Origin: Oidiodendron maius Zn
Taxonomy: Eukaryota; Ascomycota; Leotiomycetes; Myxotrichaceae
Assembly: GCA_000827325.1 (NCBI GenBank)
Contig: KN832890.1
Span: forward strand, 248,001 to 312,000
DNA length: 64,000 nt
Direction: 5' to 3'
Under the pieces are notes generated by a model. It did not search any database. It was not told the origin of the DNA and saw nothing but the letters and a program-made list of their open reading frames with translations. The translations under genes and the position numbers were made by a program. Below are positions 1-12,729 of the stretch, one piece after another (position 1 is the first letter of the stretch; the number at the start of each line of letters is the position of its first letter).

Positions 1-1285
1 TATTGGCATGAGCGAGGCTATACCCTTAACTTCGTATTCTGCGACGCCCTTCATCCACCACGGCCCCTCAACCGTCTTCCATAGAGAGAATGCACGAGCT
101 AGGATTGCAAGTGCGCGAGCGTCATTTGATATGAGCAATTCGGCTAACTTGGTAGTCAGGAGAGTAGTACATGCCATAATGCGATGTCGGACGACCTCAG
201 CAGAGGTGCTCTCATGTATTGCACTATGCATTGCCACTAGATACTCAAGGCTGCAGTCGTACGCTGGTACACTCTCATCTACAGCGTCGACGCCTTCTAA
301 AAGGGTAACGAGAGCTCGATGCCGACCTATCAGCTGCAGAGGTGCCTCTGCTAGGGCCATGCTTATGTCGCATAGAAACTTGCTGATATTGGACTGCTCG
401 GTCCATGCCCATATCTGAGTTTGGTCGAGGAGATGCTTTGTGCCTTGACTTAGCTGGATGACATCTAGCGGAAGTGTGTACCTTCTGCCCACTGATAGAC
501 ACCTGAAGAGTTTTGTCTGGATCTCTAGCATGATGACTGTAACTAGCAGGGCCTGAGTGCTGTGCTCTGTGACAAGATCTGCAGCTACATGGTAGCTTCG
601 AAGGGCGTTGGTGAGATGCCGGCTTGAAGTAAGTATCAGAACAGGGTTTGTTGGATCATGGACCCGGAGGTGGAGAGCTGCCATGCCAAGCATAGCCTCT
701 AGGACATGGTTGTGACGTAGCGCGAGCTGCGGTGTATCTAATGTCCACAGTTCCTGCATCTTCGCGTCATCGATGACCGGCATTGTCCACGACACAGACG
801 AGATGAAGTGCTGAAAGAGACCGAGATCAGAGTCTCGTGGCGATATAGAGTAAGATACAATCGTGTTGTCTGTGGCGTTACTACTGCATCTGGGGTTGCT
901 GTTATTGTTGCCTGAAGTAATGCAGCCAATGGTCTGCAATGTGGATGGATGCACAGAGGTCGCAGGAGACGTTGCATCATCAGCGCTTGCCCTCTGGCGA
1001 TCCTCTACTGTCATAGTCGAATCCCAATAATCGATGACGGTGAAAGGATCTAGGCTTTCTGGACTGGTTTCGGGCATGAATACGCAGGCGATAGTCGCCC
1101 TCCTCCATCGAGAACAGTTTCTACAGATTGGTCGGCATTCGTCGCACTGCATGGCAAATCAGTATCAAAGTCCATATAATATTGATAGCATCAGTCTATA
1201 TTACCTTTATCTTGCGTGCTTTACAAGATGTGCAACCCGACTTTGACTTCGTATGCGGTCTATTCAGACGAGTAGACCGCTTCAT
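1..1285 (-). CDS. Zn2Cys6 fungal transcription factor, C-terminus beyond the left edge
   Basis: Predicted nuclear DNA-binding regulator. Exon 1 (1285-1205) starts at an ATG and encodes 27 residues ending CTSCKARKIK. A 58-base intron (1204-1147, GTAATA to CAG) splits the zinc cluster, and exon 2 resumes at 1146 with CDECRPICRNC and the sixth cysteine. Joined, these give the six-cysteine binuclear cluster. From 1146 to base 1 the frame stays open for about 380 codons, with a low-complexity Ser/Asn/Thr linker followed by a helical region such as LEAMLGMAALHLR, as in middle-homology and C-terminal regions of fungal regulators of the Zn2Cys6/DUF3468 kind. The first spacing after the cluster (nine residues before the last Cys) is at the long end of the range. 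No target can be inferred because the neighbouring gene lies outside the window. Confidence 0.88.
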
Positions 1286-3036
1286 TGTACCTGTTTTCAC
1301 TCATATGATCTCAAACTTTCAGATACATGCACTTAAATGGTGTTATATACGTAAATGGATGTCATTCACATAAAATGAGCCGAGAGCGTTAAGGAGAACA
1401 CTTGTTACCAACGTACGTGAAGGATATTACGCCGTGACAGGTGCAGTTAGCTGCAGTCAGCAAAGCTTGAACCATGGAGCCAATGCGCGGATTGCATACT
1501 CTAAGTAATAGCATTCCTACCTTTTCAAATAAGCTGATGAAGTTCCCTGTCCGTACACCCGGTATCTCTACACAGCTGAATAAAGATTGTTATTTTGGCT
1601 AGCCAAATGCCTTGGTAGAAGGATTATAAGAACCCAGGAGTTGAGGCTGCGAATATATTTACATCATATGTTACCTACCTTTTCTATTTGTAATGGCACA
1701 AAGGAAATAGTGTTACTGCCTTAAGTTGGCATTTTTTACTGTTACTTCTATTTTACACGATAAACACCTGGTATTTCCTCCGCATAATCTTCACTTTGAA
1801 AGTACGCGATATCAAGGTTGAGGATCTAACGAATAATAAACTTAGGCTTAATTTGTATCACGCTTAATTCGCGTTCTACACTATGGGCACAAAACGGAGA
1901 GGTTAGAGAGCAAATATTTAGCCGGCTAACAGTGACCTAGTTGTCAGTTAACCTGACAAGGAGACGTCGGTGACCAATGGTGAAGGTGGTAAAGCAGGCT
2001 TCTATCAGAAACCCTCTGAATTAGTCTTTGTGCGTCCGGGTCTCCGACACAGTGGGAACTGATTCCACATCAAAAAAGGATATTGGCAGGGAGCCATTTT
2101 ACTTGGAATCAGCGCCTGAGAAATCAGTCCTATTACATCGCAGGATTATCGATAATAGGAAGAATGACGAAGAATAAAGTAGTTTTAAGCGAAATTGGGC
2201 TTCTGTCAGTATTCGGTAAGCACTACCTATATGCGGATTAGAGGTCAGCCGGTTCTGAGTAGCATTCGTCCGTCTCTTCGTCCGTCTATTCACCAAGATC
2301 AAGCTTCGCTGCTGTACAGTAATATAAGGTTTCCATTAAAAATATAAATATACTAGACTAGTGCTTGATAATACCATCTTCTCAGACCTTGTGAGAGACT
2401 GCGGAGATGGCTGCATCATTAGCTAAACGAAGTTTGTGTCACACTCCTAAGACCATCTCCTAATGAAGTTAATGAAATCTGAGATTTATATGAGGATCCT
2501 GAAAAACAATCGCTATTTAAACCGGTTCACAAGTTACTGAGCAAGCCTCATTTTACAACTACGTTTTAGGTGGCAAGGCAATACTTCAAACTCGTCCTGC
2601 TGGAGAATTTTACTTCTCCTACATCCGTCCTGTGGCGTTTCCTTTTTGCATATGCTGTAAATCATCGACGACCGTCCGCTAGTATTAAGATAATCAGTAG
2701 TTTTCAATTCCAATATCGCTTTCGTGCGTTCTGGATCATACTCTCTCGATCCTCACTGATCGGATAATCCTAGTGTTTGGATTCTGTATAACGCCTGACT
2801 CCACGTTGGACTTGAAGACGTATAAAAAACAGGCACAGTATGCTATTTTACGTACAGTATTTCCCACCCATCCCAAACTGTGATGCTTGTTGTGTTTTCT
2901 GCACGTGAACAAATAGTTCCACAAATGCTTGTTTCAAGTCGCTCTCCACACAATTCTCAAGTAGCAACAATACTAGAAGTTTCATCGTCCTTCTTCGAAA
3001 TCACCACAATTCTCACCCTCGTACTCTATTTTGGTA
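1286..3036. other. gene-poor interval, no supported gene
   Basis: Both strands hold only short unrelated frames. The first few hundred bases are the promoter of the minus-strand zinc-cluster gene. No tRNA, tandem repeat or transposase fragment was recognised. Confidence 0.6.
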
Positions 3037-3343
3037 TCATGACACATCTGCTTTATCCTCATGCTTGCGACGAAATAAACCGCTCACAAATCCTTTAATT
3101 CCTGTGCTGGACCGGGACTTGTCTGTATCACTTTTTGCTCCCTGAGTGTCGTCATTAGATTCCAAGCAATTTTGAAAGTTGTCCGGGTAAATTACTCACA
3201 AATATAATACTGGGATCCTGTCTTTGATCAGAATTGGCTGCTGCGGCCAGTTTTTCTTCCCATGCTTTGGCCTCCGCTGCCCTCCGCTTACGATTTGCCG
3301 CTGTGTATGGCGCCTCCTCCCATGGAACATAGTGCAGTGGCAT
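3037..3343 (-). CDS. Small two-exon hypothetical protein, 82 residues
   Basis: Not a recognised family. Exon 1 (3343-3200) encodes 48 residues, rich in Ala, Lys and Glu around AANRKRRAAEAKAWEEK, and probably helical. A 58-base intron (3199-3142) has a GTGAGT donor, a CTAATGAC branch site and a CTCAG acceptor. Exon 2 (3141-3037) adds a basic tail containing GIKGFVSGLFRRKHEDK before TGA. Splicing keeps phase 0 and removes the stop that would otherwise follow. There is no signal peptide or membrane segment. The helical charged first half and the Gly-Phe-basic tail resemble many short uncharacterised cytosolic proteins of Pezizomycotina. Support is the clean splice signals and biased composition; homology was not tested. 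Confidence 0.5.
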
Positions 3344-3986
3344 CTTTTCTAATTTATAGCACCGTACGGATATCCGAGATACTCTGAAGGTTATTTTAAT
3401 GAAGAGAGGGAGGTGGTGAGGGCAGTCTATCCACTAAGCAGAAGAATTTTAGATGACAGACTATAGTACTGTACTAGAACACAGAGCGCCTCCGTTCGAT
3501 ATCAGATCAGTTAAGAAGAGTTACTGACTTCGTCAGTAATATATATCTAGTCTTTATACGTAAAATCGACTGCTGTCGGCCTTGCTGCGGGATTTTCCAT
3601 CCAAGTGGGGCTGTTGGATGCACTGCCACATCAGCCTCTTCTGATGGCAACTTCCAATGGGAGACCGCAACACTGCCCCATTAATGCTGTGTTGTGGCAG
3701 ATCGAAGACATGTCGAACCCTACATGCCGGCAGCCTAGGTGACTAGTTTGACGTCAAAGTAACTTCTTCCATATCGTTGGCAGTGTCCTCAGCCCACCGG
3801 TTATTTACCAAGTGCATTGGCGATAGATAAATTAGCGATTTGTCAAGACGTAAGTCACTGTCGCGTATGGACCCACTGGCAGACTGTCGTTATCTCAACA
3901 ATCCCCGCGGTGCTTTCGTTGCCTTGTACAGTACAGGAATGGCAAGCTGAGCTCAACGCCGGCGCCAGCAAGATTGGCGACTAGTA
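3344..3986. other. intergenic, no supported gene
   Basis: Upstream region of the small minus-strand gene and of the ankyrin relic. No coding frame, repeat or RNA gene was seen. Confidence 0.5.
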
Positions 3987-4700
3987 ATGATGACCAGAAG
4001 CGTCACAACACTTAAACCTGCAGGCTTCAGAGCGATATGGTTTAATATTGTGGAATCAGCGGATAAGTATGGACACCTAGATGTTGCAAAGTTGCTCATT
4101 GAGAATGGAGCAGATGTGAACCAGACATTTACCCAGTTTCATTGGAATACTGATGACGGCTACTATATAATACTCGATTTGGAAGAGGGGGGGGGACCTT
4201 CCATACGTTGCATCAGCGTTAGTCATACCGGCTGGAATGGGCCATGTGGCTATCGCGGAGTTGTTGCTCAAGAACGGAGCAGATCCAAATATAAAATCTT
4301 ATCTGGGTAGGGCTTTAGCTAAAGCAAGTTCTCAGGGACCCGAGGCTGTCATGAAGCTGCTTACTGAGGATGGCATTTCAGTGATATAGTGTTACCTCCC
4401 TACTTGCTAGTCTTGGCTGTTGCAAAACGGTATTTAAAAGAATTCATAATGACGAATGAATCATGTTTTATTATATGCGTAGAGAATGGACTTAGAATCT
4501 CCTCTTTTTCTACTAGCAATAGAGTCTACCCTTTCTCAAACAGAATTTCTATTCACCAAAAATGTCGGGATACTGACTGACACTCACATGACTAAAGAAT
4601 TTCTTGCAAAGAACATCTTTGTGCTCTCACGGAAGATAGGTGCCTCCGCTTGCCTTGAACTTCGATGCAAAAAGTCCAAAATTTGGGCTGAATACTGAAA
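3987..4700 (+). pseudogene. Ankyrin-repeat gene relic, frame-broken
   Basis: From 3987 one frame reads GHLDVAKLLIENGADVNQ, a textbook ankyrin helix pair. It then loses sense after a run of nine G at 4187-4195. A second repeat continues in a different frame as GHVAIAELLLKNGADPNIKS, followed by EAVMKLLTEDGISV and a stop near 4388. A further leucine-rich stretch (4486-4698, LFLLAIESTLSQTEFLFTKN) may be another decayed repeat. The break at a homopolymer suggests slippage or, less likely, a sequencing error. It is a host-type ankyrin gene, perhaps related to the ankyrin part of the large receptor-like gene 3 kb to the right, though the two are not obviously near-identical. Confidence 0.7.
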
Positions 4701-5229
4701 AAATCGAAGAACTGTGCCACCCTTCTATGGTGGTAATACTTGGTCTATACTAATTATTCTAGTTGTCCTTATAGTTATTTAAAAATTATAACTATATCTA
4801 TACGTATTATATTTTAGTCCTAATTGTAACATAAAATAATTCAGTTAAGTTATACTAACTTTAGTTATAAATAAGTACGTAGCAAAGGACCTAATCTAAT
4901 AAGGGCATATTTGAATGAGTAATATATCCACTAAGCTAGCAACCTTAAAACCCACTAGGTACCAAACCTAAGGCGTGCAGCCTAGCTAGTACAAGTTCAG
5001 CCCTCTATAAGTGATTGAAGACGAGTGAAAAGAGTAACTGCTTGGGAGGAGACGTAACAATAGTATGTATTGATTGATTGACCTCGGTGGTATCATACTG
5101 CTGATCACAGCAACTTCCAGCAACTTCCAGCAACTTCCAGCAACTTCTAGCACATCGTCTATACAAATATGTGGACCGCTTCCTCTAAATCAGACTAACG
5201 GTTTTATGTAGAGGACTGAGACCTCGAGA
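4701..5229. other. AT-rich intergenic tract
   Basis: 4740-4960 is dominated by A/T and TA steps, as in decayed repeats. Apart from the short tandem repeat at 5108 nothing else was recognised. Confidence 0.5.
5108..5147. repeat. 10-bp tandem repeat, four copies
   Basis: CAGCAACTTC is repeated four times head to tail without mismatch. It lies about 80 bases beyond the 3' end of the minus-strand membrane-protein gene. Confidence 0.9.
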
Positions 5230-6328
5230 TCACGCCTTGTCCAGATGAATATGCATATGCTGAAGCCTTTTCTTCTTGTACGCCGCTGCCACTGCCCAAT
5301 TATTGAGAAACATAAAGCAAAACACAAGAAAGATAAGGCCCGAGGCGACGAGGGGGCCGAGGATGGAAAAGATGGTAAACCCGTACGAGGCAGACTGAAA
5401 GGCGTCATTATCAGCAAGTGTCTTGGTCGCCAGCCCAAGCTGCATGGCGGTGAGGACGATGGCAATGAAAACAGTCGCCGACGCCAGCCAGGCAAAGTTG
5501 TCCTGGAAGAAGGTCCCATACTGATGCCACTGCGACATGTAGCCGCGAAAGATCGGGGGCTGTGAGAGGACATAGATCTTGTTCAGGCGGCTCAGACGAA
5601 GCTCTCCATAGTAGAACCGCTCGTCGATTCTGGGGTAAATATGCTCCGTATCAAGCTGTGCAACTAAGATCCGCCAGTCCGACCACTTTACTTCCGCCGG
5701 AATCAGGTACTTCTCCTTGGCCATGAGAAAGTCGCTCTCGTGCATAATCAGCGCAACATACGAGAAGAGAAACCCAAGTGCACATTTCCAGAGGCTCTGA
5801 TGCGGCTGATGATGGATGCGATCTCGAGGACTGGCCTCCTCGGCGTCTTTTGAACACGTGCAGTCTGGGCCAGCACAAGAGAGATAGTCGGTCCAAAAAC
5901 GCGGCTCTAGAAGGAAGCGCGGAATCGGCTTCAGAAATATGCGGCCAGTAGTCCAGACCAGATGCATGTCCATCTGTTCTGTGAGGAAGATCTCGCGGCC
6001 TAGAAGCAACTGATGGTGTAGAGGGCGCGGCGGCATGGGCCGGCCCGCGACCCATATCCAAGAAGAAACCCGCGTCAGCCTGCGCACATCGAGCTCTCTC
6101 GCGATGCAAGTGGTGTCGGGTCTGACTGGGGCCAAGTCGTCACTTCGAGTGCGATAGGATGCGGGGAGCAGCGACGCGATGTCATCACTGTCGCTGTCGC
6201 CATGGCCCTCGCCCTTGATCCTCAGGAGTTGCACGGAGAAAGGAGGTGACTACAGGGAACATTAGCGCACTACTGCCAACAGCGACGCGTGCCAGATGGG
6301 GTTATACGGGTTTCAATAGTCTTGCCAT
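5230..6328 (-). CDS. Fungal conserved membrane protein, DUF6601-like
   Basis: Predicted 346 residues in two exons. The long frame has no good ATG at its beginning. A seven-codon exon (6328-6308, MARLLKP) joins it in phase 0 across a 58-base intron (6307-6250, GTATAA, branch GCTAAT, CTGTAG). Conserved-looking blocks are GRPMPPRPLHHQLLLGRE, EQMDMHLVWTTGRIFLKP and YYGELRLSRLNKIY. There are hydrophobic segments near residue 180 and two strong ones in the last 90 residues (after FFQDNFAWLASATV, and FSILGPLVASGLIF). This layout matches a family common in Pezizomycotina that I recall as DUF6601; its function is unknown. It lies head to head with the receptor-like gene, sharing about 650 bases of upstream DNA. 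Confidence 0.8.
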
Positions 6329-6979
6329 GTCCACAGCGCTTCGAGAAGAGGGAGGAGGGAGCGCTCATGCGAAGTACTGCCTCTAGCGGATCGGTGAGTT
6401 AGAGAAGGAAGCGATAAGAATCTCTGGTACGGGAAGGATGAAATGCTCTCGTTTCCGCGCTGTTCACACCGCGAACCTCAACATCTAGTGTGATGTGGCC
6501 ATATGAAATTGATCTGCCGGTCCCCTGCACCTCCAGGGCACTCTAATCATTTTTGATTTGTCTTCGGTGTGAGATTGGCAGGGGAACATGTCAGCACGGC
6601 CCCCACCTCTAACCCTCACATTACCACCCGAGATATCCAGCGAACCATGATTGCTTTAATTGTGTCCATCCAACTGAATTACGAATGTTAACGGGACAAC
6701 GCGGGGAGGACCGTCGCACGTTCCTTGCACTAGCCAGCAAGTCGTCTACTGGGACTTCAGCCATGTCGGCGCAACTCTTAGCCCTCTGTTACGCTGACTG
6801 TTGCGTACATATATCCCATACTCGCCGTGCTCACCGAGCTTCTGTCGTAGAAATTGTTTCTCCCTTGAAGTCTAATCTCGTACATATAAACCAATTGATG
6901 GTGACCATTCCACCACAGGCCAGGCTGAACAGAATACTCACACCGTAATAAGGGACTGTAAGAGCCCAAGGCGTGCAAG
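6329..6979. other. divergent promoter region
   Basis: Upstream DNA shared by the minus-strand membrane protein and the plus-strand receptor-like gene. No gene was seen in it. Confidence 0.6.
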
Positions 6980-9900
6980 ATGAGTACACCTCAACAAGGC
7001 CTTCAACTGGTCGCCCCCACCTCCTACAATCCAGAACAAAGCGAGATAAACATCGAGTACGTATAGTCCCATCTGGTAGATGATAAAGTTCTGCGACTAA
7101 CGCTGCTTTGCCGGCTCTCAGCATCGTCGCTGTTCCCGGATTGGGAGCTGATCCGTCCAAGAGCTTCGGTTCTGAGACGCCGGGAGGCTTCAACTGGTTG
7201 AAGAATGAGAGTGAAGGTATCCGATCGGATATCCCAGGTGCTCGGGTACTGCTGTACCAATACGAGTCTCGATGGCTCGGCGCCAGCGCAAAGCAGCAGA
7301 CGATGTACAACGTCGCAAGTCTGATGCTCGACAGCCTCGTCGAGCAGAGGAAAGGCACCAACGAAGTGACCCGACCCCTCGTTTTCCTCGCCCATAGTAT
7401 GGGTGGCCTTGTTGTGGCCAAGGCGTTGACCTTAGCAGCTTCGCATCCTGAGAAGATTGAGTATATGCGCATCTTCGAGTGTTTCGCAGGTGGCATCTTC
7501 TTCGGTACACCATTCAAAGGGTCGTCGGCCGAGGCTAAAGCTTATCTCCTAGCCACTCTTTTGGAGAAGTTTAATAAAGCTATCCCGTCCCAGCTATTGC
7601 AGTTTCTTGCCCCGGAAAGCGAGTCCCTCGATGAGCTACGCAGGGACTTTATCAGTCTGGCATTCAAGGAGCCCAGAGCCAACATTGCGTGCATATTTGA
7701 ACAGATGAAGACCAACTATGCGCAGGAGGAGATCTTCAAATTGTTGAAGACCAACTTCTTCAAAGTTGGGTTGAAGGAGGTCGTTGTTACCCAGGACTCT
7801 GCCTCGCTCGATGGTGCCGTCATAAGAGGTATGGCGTGCAACCACCGGCAACTCAATCGCTTCGACAGCGGCAAGGATGGTCGCTATGAGGTCGTCCGTC
7901 GCCAACTGAAGGATATCGTCAAGAACGCCCAGTTGGTTGTCAGGACACGACTCAGAACGTCGCTGCAGTCCGTTGTTGACGATGCCACATTTCAACGGCT
8001 CTCCCAGAGCCTCAACGTGGTCGATTTCCAACGCAAGCGCCGAAGCATCGAGAACTTCAGCGGCGACTCAAGCTGGATTCTGCAGGAACAGAAATACCTG
8101 CAATGGTCCTCACAGACTGACACGGGCCGGCCTCCTGAGAATCCCAGTCTCTGGGTGTCTGGTGATGAAGGTTTAGGCAAGTCCAAGGCAGCCGTCTCCG
8201 TTATTGAGACCCTCGAGAAGAAGGAGGCCAAGAGCAATATACTTGGCGCTAAGAACGTCATGGTAGCCTACTTTTTATGTGACTCGACCCCAGACTGCAG
8301 TATGGCCGAGAACCTGCTTAAGTCTTTAATATGGCAACTCATCCTTAAGCGAAGATCGCTCGCGCAGTATGTCAGGACCTTTGCTGCCGCTCAAAGCCAG
8401 ACCAAGGGGTGGGCAGGGGGACAGGGGAGTGAGGGACAATTCTCTCTGTCGACGCTGTGGAAGGGGCTGACCGAGATGATACGAGATTCCTCTGTCCAGG
8501 AGGTTTACTTCGTTATCAACAATCTTCATTATCTCTCGGAAGACAATTCGAGCACTGCGGAGTTCCAAAACATCCTTTCCGAATTGCTACTAACTGACCC
8601 AAGCACAATCGAAGATCCTGTCAGGGAGAAGGTAAAATGGATGTTCTTGAGCAGGGACCGTGGCAACATCAAAGCGGTGCTACATGAAGACCCTGAATCG
8701 GGAAACTTGAGGATCAATTTGAATGATGGATCCAAGAGCATCTTGCGGCGCCAGCACTTGCGGTCTTACATCCGTGACAGGGTTAAATCGCTGGCCCTTT
8801 ACAAGGACTACAGTCTCGCGCTGCAATATCTCGTTTTCAGCAGCCTCGAAAAGAGGGCCGAGAGCAACTCGCTCTGGGTAGAAGTGGTGTGCCGTCTACT
8901 GGAGGGGCTCCCTGCGAACTTTGTCAGTGTGAGAAAGACGCTGGAGTTGCTGCCACCGGATCCAGAGGAGCTGATCAAGCGAACGTGGACTGAGGTATGT
9001 CGGACAATAAAATGCGGTGGTCACGATACTGATCTATGCTAGGAACTCGCACATCCGGAGAAAGACGGAATTGAGACCACCAAGGAGATCCTTCGCACGC
9101 TGGTGGTTGCGTATGAAGATCCATCCCTGCAAGAGCTTCGTGTGCTTGCCGAATTGGATATAGAAGATGATGATGCCGATGACGCAACGAAAACAGAACA
9201 GAAGATTCTCGAGCAGATCAGATCCTGTGGACCGCTGCTTAGAGTCTATGACACAGATAGCTGGGACGATACCGCAGGGTTCCAGAGTGTGACTAGAGTC
9301 AGCTTCATTCATCCCCTCGCCAAGGACGCCCTGCTTAAGCCGGAACTGAGAAAGTTTATTGGACTTGCTGGCGGTGAGGACGACGAAAAGACCGAAGTCA
9401 AGTGGCAGCATGGTATCGTTGGACTTCGATGCTTCTCTTACATGCTCAATGAGCTCGGGGCAGTGGACGACGACTCAATCACACTGGCGAGGACAGCTAC
9501 TACGACGGAAGACCAGGCCGAAGCCGAGATTGATGAGCTCTTTCCCGCTGCTGATGAAGATGACGCCGAGGATGACGGCGTGGATGAGGGTGCTCTCGAG
9601 TATCCCTTTAAATACTGGCTGCGGCACGGCTACGACGCAACTCCCGACTTTGTCGATACTCTGGACATCAAGCATGGTTTCTGGTCCCGTGAATCGTCCG
9701 CACGCCGGCGCTGGTGGGGTAGCTATGCTCGGGAAGAGGTCGACGATGAGCTCAAGAATATGACAGCGATGCATATCGCCGCCTTTTTCGGCCTACTCCC
9801 TCTGGTTGACTCGCTCCTAGCCGACGGACACGGAGAAGAGATCCATGTTCTCGACTCGTTCGATAACCAGCCTCTGCACTGGGCTGCGGCACGCGGCCAC

Positions 9901-12729
9901 ATCAAAGTATGCGAGAGGTTGTTGGAGAAAGGGGCGGACATTAACAACGGCCGGGAGACTGGAGCGTGGACACCTTTGCACATGGCCATCACCGAGGATC
10001 GCGTGGATGTTGTGCATCTGCTTCTCAATAACACGCGAGGCGGTGCTGCAGATATCAACGCTATTGCGAAAGAGGTTGGAACACCACTATCATTGGCACT
10101 CTCATGGCGCCAGACTAAAGCAGCAGAGTTGCTCTTGAAGAGCGGCGCAGACCCTGCATTGGCAGCAGATGACTCTGAGCCCCCGGTGGCCGTTGCTGCC
10201 CTGCAAGGCTTCGAGGATCTGCTCAACGAGCTCTTGGAAGCTGGTGGTTCAAGGAATATAACCTCGCACGAGTATGGCAGCGCTCTCGCCGCGGCAGCTT
10301 CAGCCGGAAACTCAAATATTGTCAAGATACTACTTGGCCTTGACAACAACCCGTCTTCTCGCCAACGGGCCTTAGAAGAAGCCGCGTCTGCTGGCTTCCA
10401 AGATGTTGTAAATGCTATACTGAGGAGCTCAGCAAGATTACCATGTGACACGGCCTTCGAAAATGCCGCTCTATACGGCCATGATGATGTTGTCCAACTG
10501 CTCTGGAGCTATCATCAGCATTATAATGTACTTTCTCATGATGCAATTAATAACGCCTTATACAAGGCAACAGATGCGCAGCAGGAATCGACCGTCACAT
10601 TTCTCCTCCAAGAATGCAGTGCTAGCCCCAATGCTGTAGGGGAAGAATATGGCAACGCATTGACGGCATCAGCATTTGACGGCACAGTATCAATCTTGAA
10701 GACACTCATCCACTATGGTGCGAACATCGACGCTCCTGAAGGATATCCGCTCCAGGCCGCTGCCTCCAACGGACATGCCGACATCGTCCAGGTACTGATC
10801 GATAAAGGTGTCAACGTCAACGCCCTCAGTAATCGCACTGCCCCAGGTACCGCTCTGCAAGCCGCTTGCGTCGCCGGCAATGTAGACATTGCGCGGATCC
10901 TGCTCAGTCGGGGAGCAAACCCGAACCTTGGCGCCGGAGATCTCAGTAACCCCTTGATAGCTGCAACCAGCCATGGGAATGGTGAGCTCTTGGAGCTGCT
11001 GCTCCAAGCAAGAGCAAACCCCAATGTCTTTGGAGGATCTGATGGAAGCACTCCTTTGATCAATGCAGCAATGACGCTCCCGGCAAAATTTCTCGAGCTC
11101 ATGATCCGTCATGGAGCGGTGGTTGACCAGAAGGATCCAGACGAGGACACTGCATTAATAATTTCAGCGCTGTACGGCGATAGCGACTGCGTAAAAGTTC
11201 TCCTCGACCATGGGGCACAAATTAATCTGGGTGGTAAGCACAACGGCAGCCCTCTACATGCCGCTGCGTCTGGTGGATTCACCGATACGTGCCGGAAGCT
11301 CCTGCAACGGGGCGCAAATGTAAACATGCACTCCGGGCCGTTCTATACAGTACTTCAGGCAGCTGCCGTGTCAGGAGACTCCGAATGCCTCGGTGTGATC
11401 CTCGACCAAGGCACCAAAATCAACGTCAACGAGCAAGGAGGCGAGCACTTTACCACGCTGCATGCTGCTGCGGTGCAGGCAGATGACGGCTGTCTTCGGC
11501 AACTGCTCGCTCGAGGCGCCAAATTAGATATCTTCCCTCCACCGGGCAGAACTAACACAAAATTGGGCACACCATTGCAAGCAGCGGCATTTGCAGGCTG
11601 CAACCGGAATGCTCGTCTATTGCTCGAGGCAGGGGCTGATGTGAATATTGTCTCCGGCAAGCATGGCACGGCACTACAAGCAGCTGCCCTAAAGTGCAAT
11701 TCGAAGCTCTGCGAGGTTTTGCTGGACCATGGCGCTCGTGTTGATGGTTGGTCTGGAAAATATGGCAGTGCATTGGTTGCAGCGGTAGCTCGTAATGGCG
11801 AGGACGAAGACGATCAGGATCGGCACGATGTGCTCAACATGCTTCTTCAACAAGAGAAATTTCCGGCCAAAGCGTACAGTGCGGCGCTGGAACAGGCGCT
11901 CAAGCTAGGACGCAAGGAAGATTTCAAGCTGGTATTGACGTCCATGAAGGCTAGAGCTAGCAAGGATCCAAAGAAGTTTCCGAATATAAAAGTAATGTTG
12001 GCGCAGTTCAAGAAGGCCCAGCTGTCCGCCCGCCGAGCCAAGCGAGAAATCAAGGACAAGGACAACCGTGATGATGATGATGATGAGAATAGCGACTTTG
12101 GCGAAGATGTCGTCAACCAATATCAGGATATCGATGATGTTACCGACGTGGAAGAGGATGAATCGGCCGAGGAAGAAGTAGAAATTGACGCTCCTGCAGT
12201 TCCACAACAGGCTAGGGCCATCGGTGGAAGTGGTACTAGTTTGCCAGTGCGGACGCCAACCACAAACACTTCCAGGGGCATTGGTAATCAAGACTCAAAT
12301 CCAGTCGCCTATGATCCCGAAGTCGATCAGCAAGCTCCAGAAGATGAAGGCGGTGTCGGTGGAGATGAGAATCAAGAGTATGGTGGTGGTGAGGAGCAAG
12401 AAGAGCAGGAGGCCAAGCCCGAGGAAGAAGATCATGAAGAAGAGCATGAGGTAGAGCCAGCGGAAGAGCACGAGGAGGAGCACGAAGAAGAGCCAGAGGA
12501 AGAGCCAGAGGAAGAGCCAGAGCAAGAGCCAGAGGAAGAGCCAGAGGAAGAGCCAGAGGAAGAGCCAGAGGAGGAGCACGAGGAGGAGCATGAGGAGCCA
12601 GAGGAAGAACAGAATAATGAGCAGGAAGAAGAGCAAGACAATGAGCAGGAAGAAGAACAAGACAATGAGCAGGAAGATGAACAAGACGGGGAGGAGGAAG
12701 ATGAGCAAGACGGGGAGGAGGAAGATTAG
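6980..12729 (+). CDS. NOD-like receptor type protein: hydrolase - P-loop - ankyrin repeats
   Basis: Predicted 1878 residues in three exons: 6980-7056, 7122-8994 and 9043-12729. The introns are 65 and 48 bases and phases close exactly. Residues about 25-250 form an alpha/beta-hydrolase (SesB/SERAC1-like lipase) domain with the nucleophile-elbow motif LAHSMGG (Ser about 118). A P-loop NTPase region follows, with Walker A GDEGLGKS near residue 373 inside a NACHT-like context (SLWVSGDEGLGKSKAAVS). Some 20 ankyrin repeats run from about 890 to 1580. A charged segment and a highly acidic Glu-Pro/Gln/Asp tail close the protein. Hydrolase-NACHT-ankyrin order is a known architecture of fungal NLR proteins linked to heterokaryon incompatibility and non-self recognition. 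The function here is inferred from architecture only. Ankyrin units such as GADIN and GANVN are well kept and the reading frame is intact. Confidence 0.88.
12487..12572 (+). repeat. 12-bp tandem repeat coding Glu-Glu-Glu-Pro tail
   Basis: The unit GAAGAGCCAGAG is repeated about seven times inside the last exon of the receptor-like gene, with few substitutions. A second 24-bp repeat block (coding EEEQDNEQ) lies at about 12615-12700. Both keep the frame. Confidence 0.85.

Noticed and set aside
9723-10451. 242-codon minus-strand frame, and several others like it across 7000-12100
   Set aside because: They lie opposite the ankyrin exon and mirror its codon bias. They lack splice or family support.
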